DNA of 64,000 nt from Metallyticus violacea (Eukaryota > Arthropoda > Insecta > Mantodea > Metallyticidae): the NCBI GenBank assembly GCA_030762175.1, contig CM060841.1:9662001-9726000 (forward strand), given 5' to 3'. Of this stretch, positions 34,965 to 46,800 are shown one piece after another; the first letter of the stretch is position 1, and every line of letters begins with the position of its first letter. The position numbers and the translations under genes were made by a program. Under the pieces are notes generated by a model. That model saw only the letters and a program-made list of their open reading frames with translations. It did no database searches and was not told the DNA's origin.

Positions 34965-35580
34965 TGAAACCTCACTTTCGACCGGATCTCAGAAACCATA
35001 AGGAATAAATTTCTGCAAGTCAATACTCTGATCTCCAATGTGAAGAAACCTTTCTGCAGAGCTCCATCCCGCATTGCATTGTTCAAGGAAAAACTTCCAG
35101 AAACTGCTCTTCCTCCTTAAATTATTTTAACACGCTAGGGCACCTGGATAGAGACAGTTTGGGATAACGTTGCTGCTATGGCAAAGGGCTTCGTACTGCG
35201 AGTACAGCTTGTGTTTTGTCTCCAAAGGAACTACTGAAAAAGTCAACATTGAAGAGAGATTTTGTTTACATAAAGGCAAATTTTTCACTCTTGCCCTCAA
35301 CAATTGCGAAGCGGGAAAGCAAAGAAAACCCTTTGTCAGTTCAGATACCAGTGGTGCAAGAAGCTGAAGTGAACATTGGTGCTTCTAAGGATAAAGTTGG
35401 GGACAAAGTAAGGTGCAAGTGGGAGAGTGTAATGGGAAAAAAATAAATCCCGGATATGCTGTAATGGTCCATATGGTAAATGTTTTGGTGGGGGAAAAGG
35501 GAGAAATTCCAGAAGAAGTGGGTATGAATAATGTAACAAAATTAAGTTTGCTCCTATAACATTCGTGCAAGTGGAAAAGT
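34965..35580 (+). pseudogene. hAT transposase C-terminal remnant (CGGBP1-like family)
   Basis: Plus-strand frames read VNTLISNVKKPFCRAPSRI (about 35015-35075), then LPP and ILTR-GTWI (about 35110-35150, family LPP-x-(I/V)-TRWGTWL), YIKANFSLLPSTIAK (about 35265-35310), EVNIGASKDKVGDKVRCK (about 35370-35420) and KFAPITFVQVEKS (about 35540-35580, family YAP-TSCDVERSF). The order matches the C-terminal half of hAT-type transposases related to CGGBP1. The tryptophan of TRWGT has become a stop and three frames are needed, so the copy is dead. The catalytic N-terminal half was not found. This hAT lineage differs from the remnant at 25.7 kb. Confidence 0.7.
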
Positions 35581-35984
35581 CATAATAAGCCTTTAAAATG
35601 ATTAAAAAAAAAAGAAAAAAAAAAGACATAGCCTAACTGTTGAAATTTTGGAGAAAATCTTGATAATATATTGTGCAGCAAATAACATGTGATGTTTATA
35701 TCACACTCATACAAGTGTAAATATGCTTACTTTCGTGCAAATTTAAAAATTATTGCATAATTTAATTTTTGAGGCCCATTTTAGGTGCCAAAACATCAAT
35801 TTTTCATATCTAAAATTCCGAGGTCCACTCATAAAGCATTAATGTTTAAATATTATAACCAGGAAAGTCAAAAGATGCTTTAATACAGGACCATAAATAA
35901 TTTTGACTTGTACAATACACAATATTTATTCAATATTGAATATTGAATAAATTCATTCATTCATAAACACGTGTGTATTACTTC

Positions 35985-36330
35985 CAACTTTCCGTTTATT
36001 TTGGGGCTGGAATTGCAGTGGAATCTCTTTTTTGTTCTTCACATTCCAACAAAAGTTAGTCCATGTTTTAACAATGCATCTGCAACTTCCATAGAAGTGA
36101 ACCAGTTATCAATAGTTATATTTCTATTGGTGCCAAAAACTGATTGACACAGACTTATTATAGCATGCATATGAATGAAACCCTATGCATCTTCTATAGC
36201 CCATTTGTTCCTTTTCCATAATAGAGGTATACGCTATTCATTTTTTACTTCCAATAGGGGCAGGCTGGCATGTTGAGATTTAATTGTAAATAGACAACAC
36301 TGGCTAAACTGGGCCATTTTCTTAAATGAA
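35985..36330 (-). pseudogene. piggyBac-like transposase remnant
   Basis: The minus strand reads SVFGTNRNITIDNWFTSMEV and then ADALLKHGLTFVG (about 36025-36140), then in shifted frames a basic stretch near KREIPL and QPQNKRKVGS (about 35985-36020). This is the piggyBac DDE core around the second catalytic aspartate: the V-x-DNWFTS box and the LT-VGT-RKNK-EIP box. The DN aspartate is intact. Upstream residues (36150-36330) are only loosely matched. Frameshifts are present. It is unrelated in sequence to the TTAA-bounded element at 59.1-60.6 kb as far as I can see. Confidence 0.8.
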
Positions 36331-36418
36331 ACACGTAGTTTTAGTGACAAGAAGTTTCTATAAACATTATACACAAATAATAGGAAAATGTATATGAATA
36401 TCAGAATTATTGTATTTT

Positions 36419-36676
36419 TTGTTGATTTGTTTTATATAAGGACGCTCTTTAATATCTCAGGTCATCAGCGTCCCATTCAATTCAGGGCGTGAAACGGCCA
36501 ACAAATTTTGCTCAGAGGACTTTTTTTTTTCAGGCTTGAGGTTCTTTTTTCGTGTAGTAAATGTACGACACGGGACCCATGGCTTTACTTCCCTTCCGAA
36601 GAAAGCCATACTTATGATGTTTACGCCCCAAAAAATCTATCGATCTTGACCGGATTTGAACCCGCGATCTTGGGCA
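36419..36676 (-). mobile_element. SINE family B (copy 5)
   Basis: The most complete reverse copy: the distal GGGACGCTGATGACC part, TACGACACGGGACCC, CCTTCCGAAGAAAGCC and a box B-like GATTTGAACCCGCGATC next to the head, which is cut before box A. It contains a local run of T near 36520. Confidence 0.87.
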
Positions 36677-36679
36677 GAA

Positions 36680-39235
36680 TTATTGTATGTAAGTCTGTTT
36701 CATGTGTGTGTGTGTGTGATTGGGGTTTTAAAAAAATGATTTTAGTTTAGGATAAGAAATATTCTGATAACTCTTGAACATGGGTTATTTTGTATCTTTA
36801 GAATTGAAGATTTGGGCATTCTTATTAATGTCGTTTTTCTTTTGCTGTCATTAATTTCAGAAATGAAGTATTTTACAAGAGCATGAACGTTCTTGCCACC
36901 CATGCGACTATGATATGCAATAAAGGTATAACTAGCTTAACTGGAATAAATATTACTATTACTACTACTAATTTTAAGTTGGTTAAATATAATTTTACAG
37001 GTTTGTATACAATTAAATATAAAAATTGTATTCTGTATTTGTAAACTTAGGAAGTTCCTAAGCGAAAGTTAGAACTCATTTCCAAGTATAGAAAACATGG
37101 CATCAACACTTCCTTGTTAGGATAAACGCCTGTGTCTCTTTGACTTTCGTTTCAGATAGATCATTACAAAACCAGCGCTTCTGAACTATACTGAAATATG
37201 CTTTGTTCACCTCAGCAAACAGCTTTATGCTCAAGAGTTTAGAGGCGAGGATTGAGTGCTATTTCAGGACGGAGCGCCTTCGTATTGATGCGAGATGTTT
37301 ATTTTAAGCAAGAGGCTGGTGGTGAGATTATGTTCCTTAGCTACCTCTTGAGACTGTACAAACGTTTCTAAGAGTGCACGTTAGAGAAGGCAAAGGAGGC
37401 TTTGAAATTGATGTGTATATGAAGTGCGTTAGAGAGTCTGTTTCAATTTAACTCTGAAGTAGATCTCACTTGGGGACTGAAGTGTCCAAGAACAAACACT
37501 CTTGGCTAGCAGCAGTTGTGGGTGTGCTGTAGACAACTATTGGCTTACCCCTGAATAGTAAATTGCATTGCACAAAGAATTTGAAGCACTGTCACTGGAG
37601 ATGGTATTGTAGGCCTGCATTCTCATCCGGTGAGGCAAGTGGTACCTACTTGTGTGTTCGTTACACTTATCTGTAGGGCCCAGATTTTTATATAAGTAAA
37701 TTATTTTTTTCCTAATGTGTACATTTCTAAAACTAAGTTCAATATCGCGATTGAGACCCCTAAGTGTAAATTCAACGTTTTATTTCACATAAAAATAATT
37801 ATTTTACCAAAAAATATGTTATTAAATATTTTCGATATTTTTCTCATAAATACACACTTTTGTAATTTTCCCCATTTCTCTTTAATATTTTATAACAAAA
37901 ACGTTTATCTTGAAAGAATACAACATGAAAATTACTTCACTTTGCTTGAGGTGGGAGTAATTAGCTTGTAGATGCGTTTTCGGAGAAGAACGAAATACAA
38001 ACTTGAAGTTATTTTTCGCTATATGGTTAATGTACGTCTGTAAGCAGTGACGTAATAGCTGAGTTGAGAATGTGTTTTTAGTTAGAATCAGTAGAGAAAA
38101 TGGTGTGATTTTAAATTTTATGTTAATTATAATTATGTCTAACTTAATGAAGGGATTTTTTCTTATCTCCGACGCTTGAACTCTCCTTCTGTTATTTGTT
38201 ACGAATCAACATTCAACGGCACAGGGACAGCCGTTATCTTGAAAAATTTATAATCAGTATTGGGCCACCATTATCTTTTGAAAAATGTATACACTTATTT
38301 TGTGTTATGCAGCAGGATTAGATAACCTCTAAGGAAATTAAACATGAAACTTGTTTCAAAGTAATATAGCAATATTTTTTTCGTCCTTACTGGATATGTT
38401 CCAGTACATACCAGTGTCTTAATGTATTTTAATCGAAAACCGTACCAAAATTAAAAGCATAGTTTAAGTTGGGGGAATTTAGACACTATAAACTGTAGAA
38501 ATAGGTAAGAGATTAGGAAATAAAAATGGCATTCAAAAAGACATTAACTAGTAAGCTAATAGAAGTAATTTGCGGAATTATCCAATATAGACGAATCGTT
38601 TGTAGATATTTTTATTATAAAGTAATTACACCAAAATGTAGCCGTTAAATACTATATATTTACAAAAAAAATCAGTACTTGCAGACCTAACAGTTATAAC
38701 GTTCCCTTTTAAAGCTTATTGCTACGTAAAAGGCCACACTTAACCTTTAACCTTTAATAACTGTTTGTTACTTTTTTTTAAGAAAATGAATTGCTAAGCA
38801 TTTATTGAAATTTGTGATGTTTGTTGTACAGGAAAAAACTTCCTTTGTTGGTACAAATTCATATACAACGTTGGATGAATTCAAGCATATTCCCTTCTGC
38901 TGAGAACTAAGTTACAGGCTACACAGTGGCGTTATTTGTAGCCAGTATTTCTGCTAGCAACAGAGCTTTCTCCCAATCAGGATTTTAAGTGTAACTGCTA
39001 ACATTTTAAAAAGGTCGTTTTGTTCTCATGCGATCACAAGAGTCTTAAAAGTGGATCTATTGAAAAATGCCTGACCATTCGTTTAACTTTAAAATCATTT
39101 GTATCCCCGAAACTTTTTGGCATAGGTTAACTCAGGTGTCCTAAATGGACTTACTCCCTAGACAATAAATCTTGTTCGCAGCTACTGATAACATGGACAC
39201 AGGCAGCGCTGAGTGCATAATATTTTTTATGAAAC
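36680..39235. other. Unassigned 2.5-kb AT-rich stretch
   Basis: The longest open frame (37717-37971, 84 codons) is Ile/Phe/Lys/Asn-rich and has no known motif. No element ends were seen. Confidence 0.4.
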
Positions 39236-39239
39236 AGGT

Positions 39240-39505
39240 TTTCATATGTTGAAAACTATGCCCCTCAGCGGCAACACATTGCCGACATCTGCGAAGGAGC
39301 CTCTTGTATTTCGTTCAACTTTTTTTTTTTCTGTAAGAACACGGCGGATCGGAACAATGTCATAAGAGAGTCTTTCTCTCGTAGTTGCTTTTTAAGAAGT
39401 TTGCAAACAGTTTCTCTAGCTAGAATACGATTGCCAGTATATTTTCTTGCAAATCGCCGTATCACTTCTCTGCAAGAATCCGTTTTCACATATGTATCAT
39501 ATATT
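39240..39505 (-). pseudogene. Mariner-like transposase, DNA-binding head fragment
   Basis: The minus strand reads IYDTYVKTDSCREVIRRFAR and KYTGNRI, then ARETVCKLLKK, then a frame change, KKLNEIQEAPSQ and a stop. This is the first helix-turn-helix and linker of DUF4817-type mariner-like transposases. The same YDTYVKT start is seen in the element at 19.5-20.3 kb, and the linker matches the fragment at 3950-4330. A run of ten A (minus) sits at the frame break. Nothing catalytic follows. Confidence 0.7.
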
Positions 39506-39579
39506 AGTCAAAGCATGGATTGGGGAAAAGTATAAACTAAAGTGGCAAACAGTGGACAGTTACAAGATAGGAAATTCAT

Positions 39580-39890
39580 CCTAGACCATAGCAAGAATCT
39601 CTCCTATCCCTTCTCCAATTAGATAGAAGAGAAACGAGGAAATTACTTGGGCTAATTACTGAAAGCATCTACGAAAAGTGGGACTCTATAAAGATGAACC
39701 CACACATGGGATGTGCAAACAGGAGAGGAATGTGCCTCGCATATCCTGTTTGAGGGCTCAATGCTGGAAAGAAAGAGACTCGTTCTCTGTATAACCAGGA
39801 AAGATCTGGAAAAGGATGCCAACATTGGAACCAAAATACTGCAACTTGTACTTGGAACGGATTTTGGTAAACAATGAAGGCATCACTCCC
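39580..39890 (+). pseudogene. LINE 3' end with zinc-knuckle-like region
   Basis: Plus-strand frames give LLQLDRRETRKLLGLITE, then C-rich MGCANRRGMC, then H-like and ALERKRL-like residues, then EDLEKDANIGTKI. Intact LINEs of the I/Jockey type end with R-x-LLGLLTGH...C-x2-C...H...ECPAL. Here the order is right, but several frames and missing residues are needed. This is a 5'-truncated, dead copy. Confidence 0.55.
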
Positions 39891-39894
39891 AATG

Positions 39895-40598
39895 GGGTGA
39901 GCCTTAAGACTGACGTGCTGGAGGACTCAAAACTCATCAAATCCCTTCGATATCTAAGCTATCTAATCCTACATTATAAATATTTAGAATTGCACACATT
40001 AACGCTCAACGTAGCAAATTTATGATGTCTGAAATTAAAAGGTTACTGGACAAACTAAATTCTTTTAGAGGAAAATTAACTCATTCTCCTGTCAAGGAGC
40101 GGGTAATAAGAACCGGAGAAAATCCCATGACAGCCATAATTATAATCAAGGCGAAGCCCAAAATAGTCGGCATCACACAACTAAATGACTTATACAAACT
40201 GCATCGAACCTACACATGATAATGGAAAATGTATAGTAGCTAATCAATACTTTCAATACAGTGATCCTATAGAACCTTATCTAGATACAATTAGAAACAC
40301 TTTTAGACACAGAAATACTGCATACGTGTCATGCTAATGCCAGTCCGGTTCCGTCCGCCGGGAGCCCGCGGATCAGTTTATATTTAGTTTAGTTTTCAAT
40401 TTATGTTATATTGTAATATGTGTTTAACATATATTCATACAATTAACGCACAATGAAAGCACCGAGTAATACATGAAAGCATTTCCTCAAACTGAACACT
40501 GGCTGTTACCTGCACTTGCAGCATGTGGCTTCTTTCAATACGCAGTCCCAATCAGCCGGTCTGACTCAAAGTACCGCACTGTATTACTCAAAATATTA
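39895..40598. other. Unassigned stretch, perhaps LINE 3' flank
   Basis: Short open frames at 39816-40219 have no independent motif. Confidence 0.35.
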
Positions 40599-40600
40599 CA

Positions 40601-40842
40601 ACCGACACGAGTAATGGGTATCGTTATGGCACTGACTGGTAAGTCAGAAGCCTGGGGTTCGATTCTACAAAAACCGTTCTTTCGGAAGAGTTCGCACGCT
40701 TTCCTTAATCCTCATTAATGCGCCATGCTGGAGATGTACCCTAAGCTTAGGCTTGGAACGTTAAAAACGCCTTTCTCATTAATATGCATCATCAGTGTCC
40801 ACCTCTTGTGATGCCGCAGTTTAAAAACGTGCGCTAAATGAA
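40601..40842 (+). mobile_element. SINE family A (copy 4, diverged)
   Basis: Box B GGGGTTCGATTC, body TAATCCTCATTAATGCGCCA and TTAGGCTTGGAACG, then CATCAGTGTCC near the end. The head and final TTAAACACTA are decayed. Confidence 0.8.
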
Positions 40843-40849
40843 CAACTAG

Positions 40850-41540
40850 CCTAAATGTCTACGCTCTCTCTTCAACGAATTGATTTAAGCCGAAATTCTC
40901 AGTGTATATATGACCAAATGTGAAAACGTCTACTTCTTCAACAATTCAGTCATTTCATCTCATTCGTGCATTACTTTTGTACGGGCCTTTAAGCGGCTTT
41001 GTTTTTCCGTGTTATTACACAGGTGTGGTATTTGAGCGGTAACACTTGCCTGTGCGTACGATTTATGGAATGGAATTATCTGTCTGATTTCGAGTATTGC
41101 CCGAGGGCAGCAGCAATGATCGAGTTGGAGAACATGACATGTGGTGTCAGAACATGGTGCTTAGCCATTGGCCAGAATGATCCATCACTTGCATTTCCTG
41201 CCTGCAACTGTCATTCGCAGTGGATTGCGTTACTTCTTTGTCACGTTTTGCAATAGATGCCGCCGCACGCCAAAAACCCTAGCAGCTCTCATGAATCAGC
41301 TTCTGCTCAGTTCAACAAAAACTTAAAGGGCAAGTACACAGTGTGAAATGTGCTGCAACTTTCCAAAAGTCTTCCGATATTTTTATGTTATATTTCCATG
41401 GTAAATATGTAGGTAATTACTGAATCCAACCATGAAAATATGTTTAATTTCTTTACCCTCTGTCGTCCTTCTAGATATAAAATGTGCTAGAGAGAGCAAT
41501 ATCTGAGGGTGTAGAGGATGAGCGGGTACAGACATTACAA
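40850..41540. other. Unassigned stretch
   Basis: One open frame of 85 codons (40999-41256) shows no known family. Confidence 0.35.
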
Positions 41541-41719
41541 ATAATTGAAGCGGTTTCACAAATTTTCTGCAGTTATATTATTGGACATATTATCATAAAT
41601 CTTTACAGACATAAACAAAAACTGAAAATTTTTATTTTTCTTAAGCCGTGAAATAAGATTGTATGTGGGCGTCGATAAATAAGCCTTTCGCGTCTAATCA
41701 CTGGTAATATAAATTTTGA

Positions 41720-42283
41720 AATGAAGAAGGAATGTTGGTGGGGGCGGGAATTGGGCTGTATAGGTGCTGCTGTAGATACTTTGCGCGCACTGATAGCAGG
41801 TCTGACCACGGCTGCTGCAGATCACTTCTTCGATGCTGCTTCTTCGATGAGACTCTCTTGAGGGCGTTTCGCTGTATTTTGGCGGCTGTGAGTTAACCGT
41901 CGGGCCTGAGTAGAACGGGGCTTCGTTATTTACTTTGCTGATATAGTTTTTCTTATAGCGTGAATATTCGGGTGAACTCACGTCTCTCGTCGAACCACAG
42001 CAAGGTAATCTTGGCAAACGCGTATATTTGTTGCGATGACCAAAAGGTGCTGGTACTTGGTACTTATGCCGCTCTTCCACTGATCTCCGTGCGACGGCGG
42101 CCGCATGTCTCTGGGCCTGGAAAATTCTGAGACTGCCCCGTTTTGGGAAAAATCTAGTCCTTTTATACACAACACAAAATGACGCTATCCATGAGCAATG
42201 GCGGGTAACAGTACCGTCAATTTTGAGTTAACGTGTCTCATAGGTGAGTGCTTACCTCACTGAATTTCAATCCTATTCGCTGG
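41720..42283 (-). repeat. Repeat A, copy 1, promoter-like head plus 158-codon open frame
   Basis: Shares long stretches with 51327-52000 (plus strand): CCAGCGAATAG at the start, GTGAGGTAAGCACT, TGGATAGCGTCATTTTGT, TGTATAAAAGG, CAGTCTCAGAATTTTCC, TTTGCCAAGATTACCTTG and AAGAGAGTCTCAT-like text. A TATAAAA (42161-42167, minus) is followed 33 bases later by CAGTC, an arthropod-type initiator spacing. An open frame on the minus strand (41694-42170) contains PPKYSETPSRESHRR and GQTCYQCAQSIYSS, but its only start overlaps the TATA box, so any translation would need splicing or another start. The family is not recognised; it may be an LTR or a retrocopied promoter/first exon. Confidence 0.75.
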
Positions 42284-42769
42284 AAAAAGTATGCTTCGCT
42301 ATTTGTCAGTAAGATGAACTTTGAACAGATTTCATGCGTTACTTTTTCTACTCGGACACGTGTAACTTTGCCAGCAACACGTCGGTTTATGCCCCGAGGC
42401 AGGGGCATTTTTCAACCCTAGGTACATACCAAAATGGATTACCTTTGCATTGTCTGACTTCTGCCTGGTCTTTCTGCTTTCGGAGAGAGGCGAGAGCTTT
42501 CCCTTACCTGGTTACATTTTATACGCATCATTCCTCAAATATTACGAAAATTACACTTTATGAATGCATTTAAATACTATACAATATTAATTCTGCATAT
42601 GTCATTAAAGTTCCTCCACTGTAAGAAAATGCATTACATACTTGCACTTAATTACAGAGTTATTGATTCCACAGTTATAAATATTGATTGTTTAATTACT
42701 CTGTAATTGACGGGGAGCCAATAACAGCTTCAGCCGCTTTTCTGATTTCTGCCACGTGATGTCAGCAGT

Positions 42770-43800
42770 TCGTAATAATGGCGACAGGCGCTGAGAGAGC
42801 ATACTCTGAGCTTGAATTTGATTCACACCAGTCTGTCATATTAGTGTAACGACACTACAGAACCAAGTTTAAAAAAGATGTGCCATACTGCCAACTCCTT
42901 TTGGCCATAGTGAGCGCATTTTACAGTTTCAGGATGCCTCTGTAAGGGGAGATCAGCGGGTTAGCCTACAGTGACAAGCTCAGTGTTGAGCGCGTGCGGG
43001 CGAGTTTTATACGTAGCCCACAGAAGTCGGTGAATAGAGCAAGAAGAAAGCTGAACATTCTACAACTGGAAGATCTTACGGAAACCGCTGCAACAGAAGC
43101 AATTGCTGCAAGCCCTGACGCCCAAAAAAAAGTGCGACTTTGAGTTTTCTGCAAGGTTGCAACAACTTATGGAGAAGATTGGGTTTGGTCAGAGACTTCC
43201 GATGGAGCAACATTTTTTTTTTTTTTTTTTTTTTTTTTTTGTGAATGGCAAAGTGAACAGACACATGTGCAAATCTGGGGCACAGAAAATCAGTGAGTTA
43301 TCGTACAGCAGGTTTGAGCGTCGCCAAAAGTCAATGTGCTCTATGAAGTCTCACAGTTTAAAGTTATGATCCCTTTTTCTTCTGCGATGAGACCATTACA
43401 GGACTCGTGTAATGCTGGAAAAATGACTCATGACGCAGCTGAAGACTAAAAATGTGAATTTTCTCTACCAACAGGATGGTACTCCACCTCACTTCCGTTA
43501 CAATGTTCGTGAATTTTTAAATAGGAATTTGAGGAAAACTGATGGATCGTTCGTGCTGGGAGTGATTTCAGCAATTTATATGCCTCCACGACATAACCCC
43601 ATGCGATTTTTTTGTGTGGAATATGTCAAAGATTCAGTGTGTGTGTGTGCCTCCTTGTGAACAAACGTACCAGAAGTGCGAGATCTTATCAACATACCTT
43701 TGAACAAAGTGATAGAAACATGTTCCCGTCGAATGTAGGAAGAACTTAATTACAGACTTGATATCCGCAGAATCTGCAACACTTGTAATATGTCAAAAAA
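42770..43800 (+). pseudogene. Mariner-like transposase pseudogene, head to tail
   Basis: Read across frames, the plus strand keeps the family's order. Near 42780-42880 is an AERAYSELEF head with RHYRTKFKKD. Near 42980-43080 is SVERVRASFIRSPQKSVNRA and a RKLNILQ helix. Near 43110-43190 is the LQALTPKKK and FCARLQQL stretch. At about 43200 SDGATFF stands where the first catalytic SDEATF should be. Near 43260-43420 are NRHMCKS and SLFLL pieces. Near 43450-43490 FLYQQDGTPPHF holds the second aspartate. Near 43585 PPRHNPMRF replaces the PRSPDLTP that carries the third, so that aspartate is lost. CVPPC and YRLDIRRI-like text ends it. A 28-base T-run splits the frame at 43213-43240. Clearly inactive. 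Confidence 0.8.
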
Positions 43801-43894
43801 AACAACTTTGAATTTTTCTACATGCCTGTAAAGTTTTGCTATAATATGTCAAATAATATAGGTGCAGTAAATTTGTGAAACCGCTTCAAACATT

Positions 43895-46800
43895 TATAAT
43901 AGCCCTTTAGGTGCTTTCATGAAGAGTGTGGTGAAGCGGGGTGGAAATGAGTTCCTAGGATAAATCCCACAGCCAAAATTTGTTCTTCTAAGAAATTCCT
44001 ATTGCAAAAGGCAATTAGATCTCAAAATTCTGCTTAAAGAGGAGTATAAGAAACTAATGATTATCACCAACAGTCTCAAAAATAATATCCAAAGTCCCAT
44101 ATCTTTTGACTGCAAATCGTTCCCCAGCTATTAAATACACATAGGAGATATCTCATACTCAAGAGTCGTCCGGCTTTACTTTACAGGTTGATACTGACAT
44201 CCAGTGGCGAATCGCGTCATGGGATGTCAAAATTAAATGACAAATCTAATTTGTGCTAAAAATGCCCGTGTAATGTTATCATAAAATGTTTACATGTTGA
44301 AAATTATGAAATATGACTATCAACAATGTAAGTCATAATTAAATCAAATTACATCACACATTAAAAAAATTAATGTACCACAACTCACGCTTAAATGTAT
44401 TTGCACATATACAGCCTCAATCTCCTATTCTATGCAAATAGATCAACCGCTCCTGAATTTAATTCTTGATGTTTTACTGAACTTTTTATTGTCCCTTTTT
44501 CTATAATCCTTGTAAGATGTCGCGCCATTCCGTTGCACTTGACAATATAAAAATAAAGGAAAAGAAGCATAAAAGAAGATTTACTAACTTATAATATGAT
44601 CTGAGTCCCGCGTAAACTAAAATACAATTAAGGGAATTACAAAGAGAATCTTAAATATAAGTAATAGAATTTTATATTTATATTAAAATAATTACAGTTT
44701 TTCATATAACCACAATAAAACCAAAATTAGCAAAATACCATATTTTAAATCGATATCGTCTGCATCCAAGTTTTTCTGTTGATCTGCAGGTTGTAAAAAT
44801 CCAAGTAAAGGCAGACATAATCAACTGGAGGGTGACAAGGCTATCCTACACAGTAACAAAAACTTAATGAAAGACTCCCTTCATCTCTCCTTAATAATTA
44901 CTTGAAAGGTTGCTTCTACGCTTGCACTAGTCAGACTGAACCTTCAACCGTATTATTGCTTATCTACGTCAAAGACAGAGTACTGGTTCAAACAAAGAAA
45001 TACTAACATATCCAAGACAACAGACTAATCTGTGTTAGGCTCAGCCCTCGCCCTGTTGGTACATCTAGTAAAGGCACATAGTTTTCTAAGATGATGTAGA
45101 GGGAAACCCCCATAACACATTTACTTTTGATACAGTAATGAAGTGCTTACAAAGTGCTGATCTGAAAATTTCTAATCACAAGCATACATTTAACATTATG
45201 TCATACACAATTAACCTGTACGTACTTCTGCAATAGTATCCGGGCAGCTTGGGAACCTCTGATGCGGTTTCGCTATATATATATTACATGAAATGAGTAG
45301 AACAAAAGATTCTCAAGGTTTAAAAAGTAGAAAAAATATATTTATATACTGAGTGGAAGGGGTATACATGTCATACTTTGAACCACAAAGAGATATCAAT
45401 GAGAAGAATGAAAAAAAATGTTCTTCGATCTTTCGTAGATTTGTAGAAAAACATTTTGGAAAAAAGCAACGTTTGATAACCACTCCTTTTTGTTATACTA
45501 CTGTGTAGGCGAGTATTAAGGATGGGAGCTTCGTGTTTTGTTGCTCACGTGGGTAGGAAAACGGCTGCAACTACTTTATCCAATTGTGTGCTATCAATGT
45601 TTCATACTAGTATTTACCTCCTAAGACAGTTCCTTCGTGCATTTGCAGCGAAAAGTTTCAACGTTTAATTAATGGAATGAAATAAGAAAATATATATGTG
45701 TGTAATCACTCAATGAAATATTTCATTCAATAATTTAGACGAATAAAATAAAAATAATTTAATCGTATTTATTTAAACATTCAGTAAATGTTTCCATAAT
45801 TGCGTATGTGCGAAGGTGAAAATTGTAACTTAACGATCAAAAATTGTTTCCATCTCGTAAATCTACTCAGACTGCCTAGTGCACGCATCCCCCAATGGAA
45901 CACGTTTCTTCTAACATCCCTAGCCCAGCCCTGTCAAGCAATGTCGCAACATCGAACTTTGATTTACAAAATACAAAAGCCAAACTGCGGCGAAGCGAAG
46001 CGCTTAGCAAAGAAAATGAAGAGAACAAATATGCTGACCAGCTGTGTTCCATCATATTCAATATGCTTGTCATAAACATTCCGTATTTGAATTATAAAAT
46101 GAGCGCAAGATCTAAAATTCATGATTCCCCCCCCCCCCGTTATTTCTATACATAGAATCTATATCCCTTCCAGCACCTATATATAAAGTTTAAGAGTTTT
46201 TTTTTTATTTCCATAAGGTACTACATATGACTTAACAGGTATTATAACGTTCTTCCATCAACTTTTATGCTTAGTTGTTTGTAGGTAAATGTATGTTTCA
46301 TTTTTCATAAATTATTCTTTACTACATTAAAGTTTTAAGTAGAAAATTCCCATATGGGAAATTTTGCTAAAACATTTCTTCAATATATATTTTTCATACC
46401 CAAATATTTCCTTAACCTATTTCAGTTCTATCGAAAAAGGGGAAACAGTCAGTCAGTTTGATATTAAAACTGGTGTCACAGTTTCCTTCTTAAATAGACT
46501 TGTTGAAGCAATCAGTACAAATGAAGTTAAATATGACGCTGTAGATTTTGCCCTCCCCTTCTTTAATTACAGAAGCAAAAACAATGGTAGCAACAAATCT
46601 AAGGAAGTATGGGGGAAAAGGTGAGCTGAAAAATAAAGGCTTGAATAAGTAATACATGACAGAGATGAGAAAAGCAATAGATCTAAGTTCGTAATAGAAA
46701 GTGTTGCAAAGCTAATTTCCAATACGAAAATAATTCAATTCATAACAATTAATAGTTTTACTTCCATAAACTTTCAATTTCTTTAACAGATATGCAATGA

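Larger units (their letters stand above)
41545..43889 (+). mobile_element. Mariner-like element (DUF4817-type) with long terminal repeats
   Basis: The left end TTGAAGCGGTTTCACAAATT (from 41545) has its reverse complement at the right end (43869-43889, AATTTGTGAAACCGCTTCAA). Similarity between the two ends continues inward for about 70 bases, including TATATTATT and GACATATTA. A transposase pseudogene in the same orientation lies just inside the right end. The span of 2.3 kb is larger than expected because a copy of repeat A (41720-42283) appears to sit in the 5' part. A clean TA target duplication is not seen. Confidence 0.8.
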
